NCBI GenBank assembly: GCA_009885185.1
Contig: VFLF01000667.1
Location: forward strand, 1 to 5,431
Direction: 5' to 3'
DNA: 5,431 nucleotides
From: Nitrosomonadales bacterium
Lineage (GTDB): Bacteria; Pseudomonadota; Gammaproteobacteria; Burkholderiales; SG8-41
Shown: piece by piece, positions 4,748 through 5,431 of the stretch
Layout: every line of letters starts with the position of its first letter
Numbering within the stretch: the first letter of the stretch is position 1
Position numbers and translations under genes: made by a program
Notes under the pieces: generated by a model
Database searches by the model: none
Told to the model about the DNA's origin: nothing
Seen by the model: only the letters and a program-made list of their open reading frames with translations

Positions 4748-5431
4748 ATGAAAACGGCCGCCAAAAAATCCAACGTGACGCGTCTGCACAGCGTATCGAA
4801 GACCAACGCCAAGCCCTCGAAAAGCCGCATGAGCAAAGCCGAATGGGAAGCGCGCGTTGAACTCGCGGCGGCGTATCGGCTGTGCCACATGATGGGTTGG
4901 TCGGACATGCTGGGCACGCACATCTCGTGCCGCGTGCCGGGCACCGACAATCAGTTCCTCATTAACCCGTACGGCTTGTTGTTCGACGAGATCACCGCGT
5001 CGTCGCTGATTAAATGCGACACCGACGGCAACAAGCTCTCCGAGTCGCCGTACGAAATTAACTTCGCCGGCTTCTGCATCCACAGCGCGATTCACATGCA
5101 CCGCCACGACGCGCACGCGGTGATGCATTGCCATACCAAGGAGGGCGTCGGCGTATCGTCGCAAAAACAGGGCTTGCTGCCGCTGACGCAAATGGCGCTG
5201 GCGATGCCGTATCACGAAGTGCGTTATCACGACTACGAAGGCATCGCGCATGACCTCACCGAGCGCGAGCGGCTGGTGCGCGACTTGGGCACCGGCACCA
5301 TGCTGATCCTGCGCAACCACGGGACGCTCACCATCGGCGCCACGGTGGGCGAAATGTTCGCGCGCATGAATCGCATCGAACGCGCCTGCAAATTCCAGTT
5401 GGCGGCGATGAGCGGCGACGCGGAACTGAAT
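4748..5431 (+). CDS. Class II aldolase/adducin family protein, 3' end beyond window
   Basis: The 228 residues visible, with no stop before the window edge, carry the class II aldolase/adducin fold: ELAAAYRLCHMMGWSDML (38-55), GTHISCRVPG (56-65) and FLINPYGLLFDEI (70-82). Next come FAGFCIHSAIH (106-116), AVMHCHTKEG (124-133) and MLILRNHGTLTIG (185-197). The metal ligands H127, H129 and H191 are present and match H92, H94 and H155 of L-fuculose-1-phosphate aldolase. Its catalytic E73, 19 residues before the first of these, corresponds to G108 here, which places the protein with the adducin-like branch whose members may not be aldolases. The ATG at 4748 has AAGGAG 6 bases upstream. This start adds a basic Lys/Ser-rich tail of about 27 residues before the conserved domain; the alternative M28 (ATG at 4829) has no good ribosome binding site. 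The gene is divergent from the YciI-like/amidohydrolase pair. Around 20-40 residues are probably missing at the C-terminus. Confidence 0.9.
   Translation, partial: MKTAAKKSNVTRLHSVSKTNAKPSKSRMSKAEWEARVELAAAYRLCHMMGWSDMLGTHISCRVPGTDNQFLINPYGLLFDEITASSLIKCDTDGNKLSESPYEINFAGFCIHSAIHMHRHDAHAVMHCHTKEGVGVSSQKQGLLPLTQMALAMPYHEVRYHDYEGIAHDLTERERLVRDLGTGTMLILRNHGTLTIGATVGEMFARMNRIERACKFQLAAMSGDAELN

Noticed and set aside
4643..5320. Open frame of 225 codons on the minus strand opposite the class II aldolase-like gene
   Set aside because: The product is Arg/His/Val-rich and featureless, whereas the plus strand encodes the zinc-histidine motifs, so this is an antisense shadow.

Overview
The window is GC-rich, gene-dense proteobacterial DNA. 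The GC-ending codon bias, strong AAGGAG-type ribosome binding sites and GTTCCCGC...GCGGGAAC palindromic repeats suggest a betaproteobacterium, perhaps Burkholderiales; this is inference, as nothing in the window fixes the taxon. It carries six protein-coding genes, two cut by the window edges, and no RNA gene, insertion sequence or CRISPR array that I can see.

Layout. (1) Bases 1-884 (+) are the C-terminal four fifths of a mandelate racemase-type enolase-superfamily enzyme with its catalytic residues in place. (2) A 141-base gap holds a terminator-like hairpin, a weak sigma70-like promoter and a small palindrome. (3) Bases 1026-1949 and 1964-2854 (+) form a tight two-gene unit of SMP-30/gluconolactonase-type beta-propellers. 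The first keeps the metal site; the second has lost all four corresponding residues. (4) Bases 2855-3074, between convergent stop codons, are packed with inverted repeats: a 12-base palindrome, a large imperfect hairpin and a head-to-head pair of REP-like elements, one carrying a nested hairpin. (5) On the minus strand a YciI-like small protein (4491-4189) precedes a metal-dependent amidohydrolase of the ACMSD-like type (4100-3075), 88 bases apart and probably co-transcribed. (6) A 256-base divergent intergenic region holds an AT-rich island flanked by a 10-base inverted repeat. (7) From 4748 (+) a class II aldolase/adducin-family gene runs off the right edge.

How the genes may work together. 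Enolase-type acid-sugar dehydratases or racemases, SMP-30 lactonases, amidohydrolase-2 lactonases or decarboxylases, YciI-like proteins and class II aldolases recur in catabolic clusters for sugar acids, lactones or ring-cleavage products. A plausible scheme is lactone hydrolysis by the first SMP-30 protein, dehydration or epimerisation of the acid by the enolase-family enzyme, and carbon-chain processing by the amidohydrolase and class II aldolase-like protein. The substrate cannot be read from the sequence, and no transporter or regulator gene lies inside the window. The most notable points are the metal-site-less SMP-30 paralogue beside an intact one, an aldolase-family protein without the usual catalytic glutamate, and the composite repeat region.
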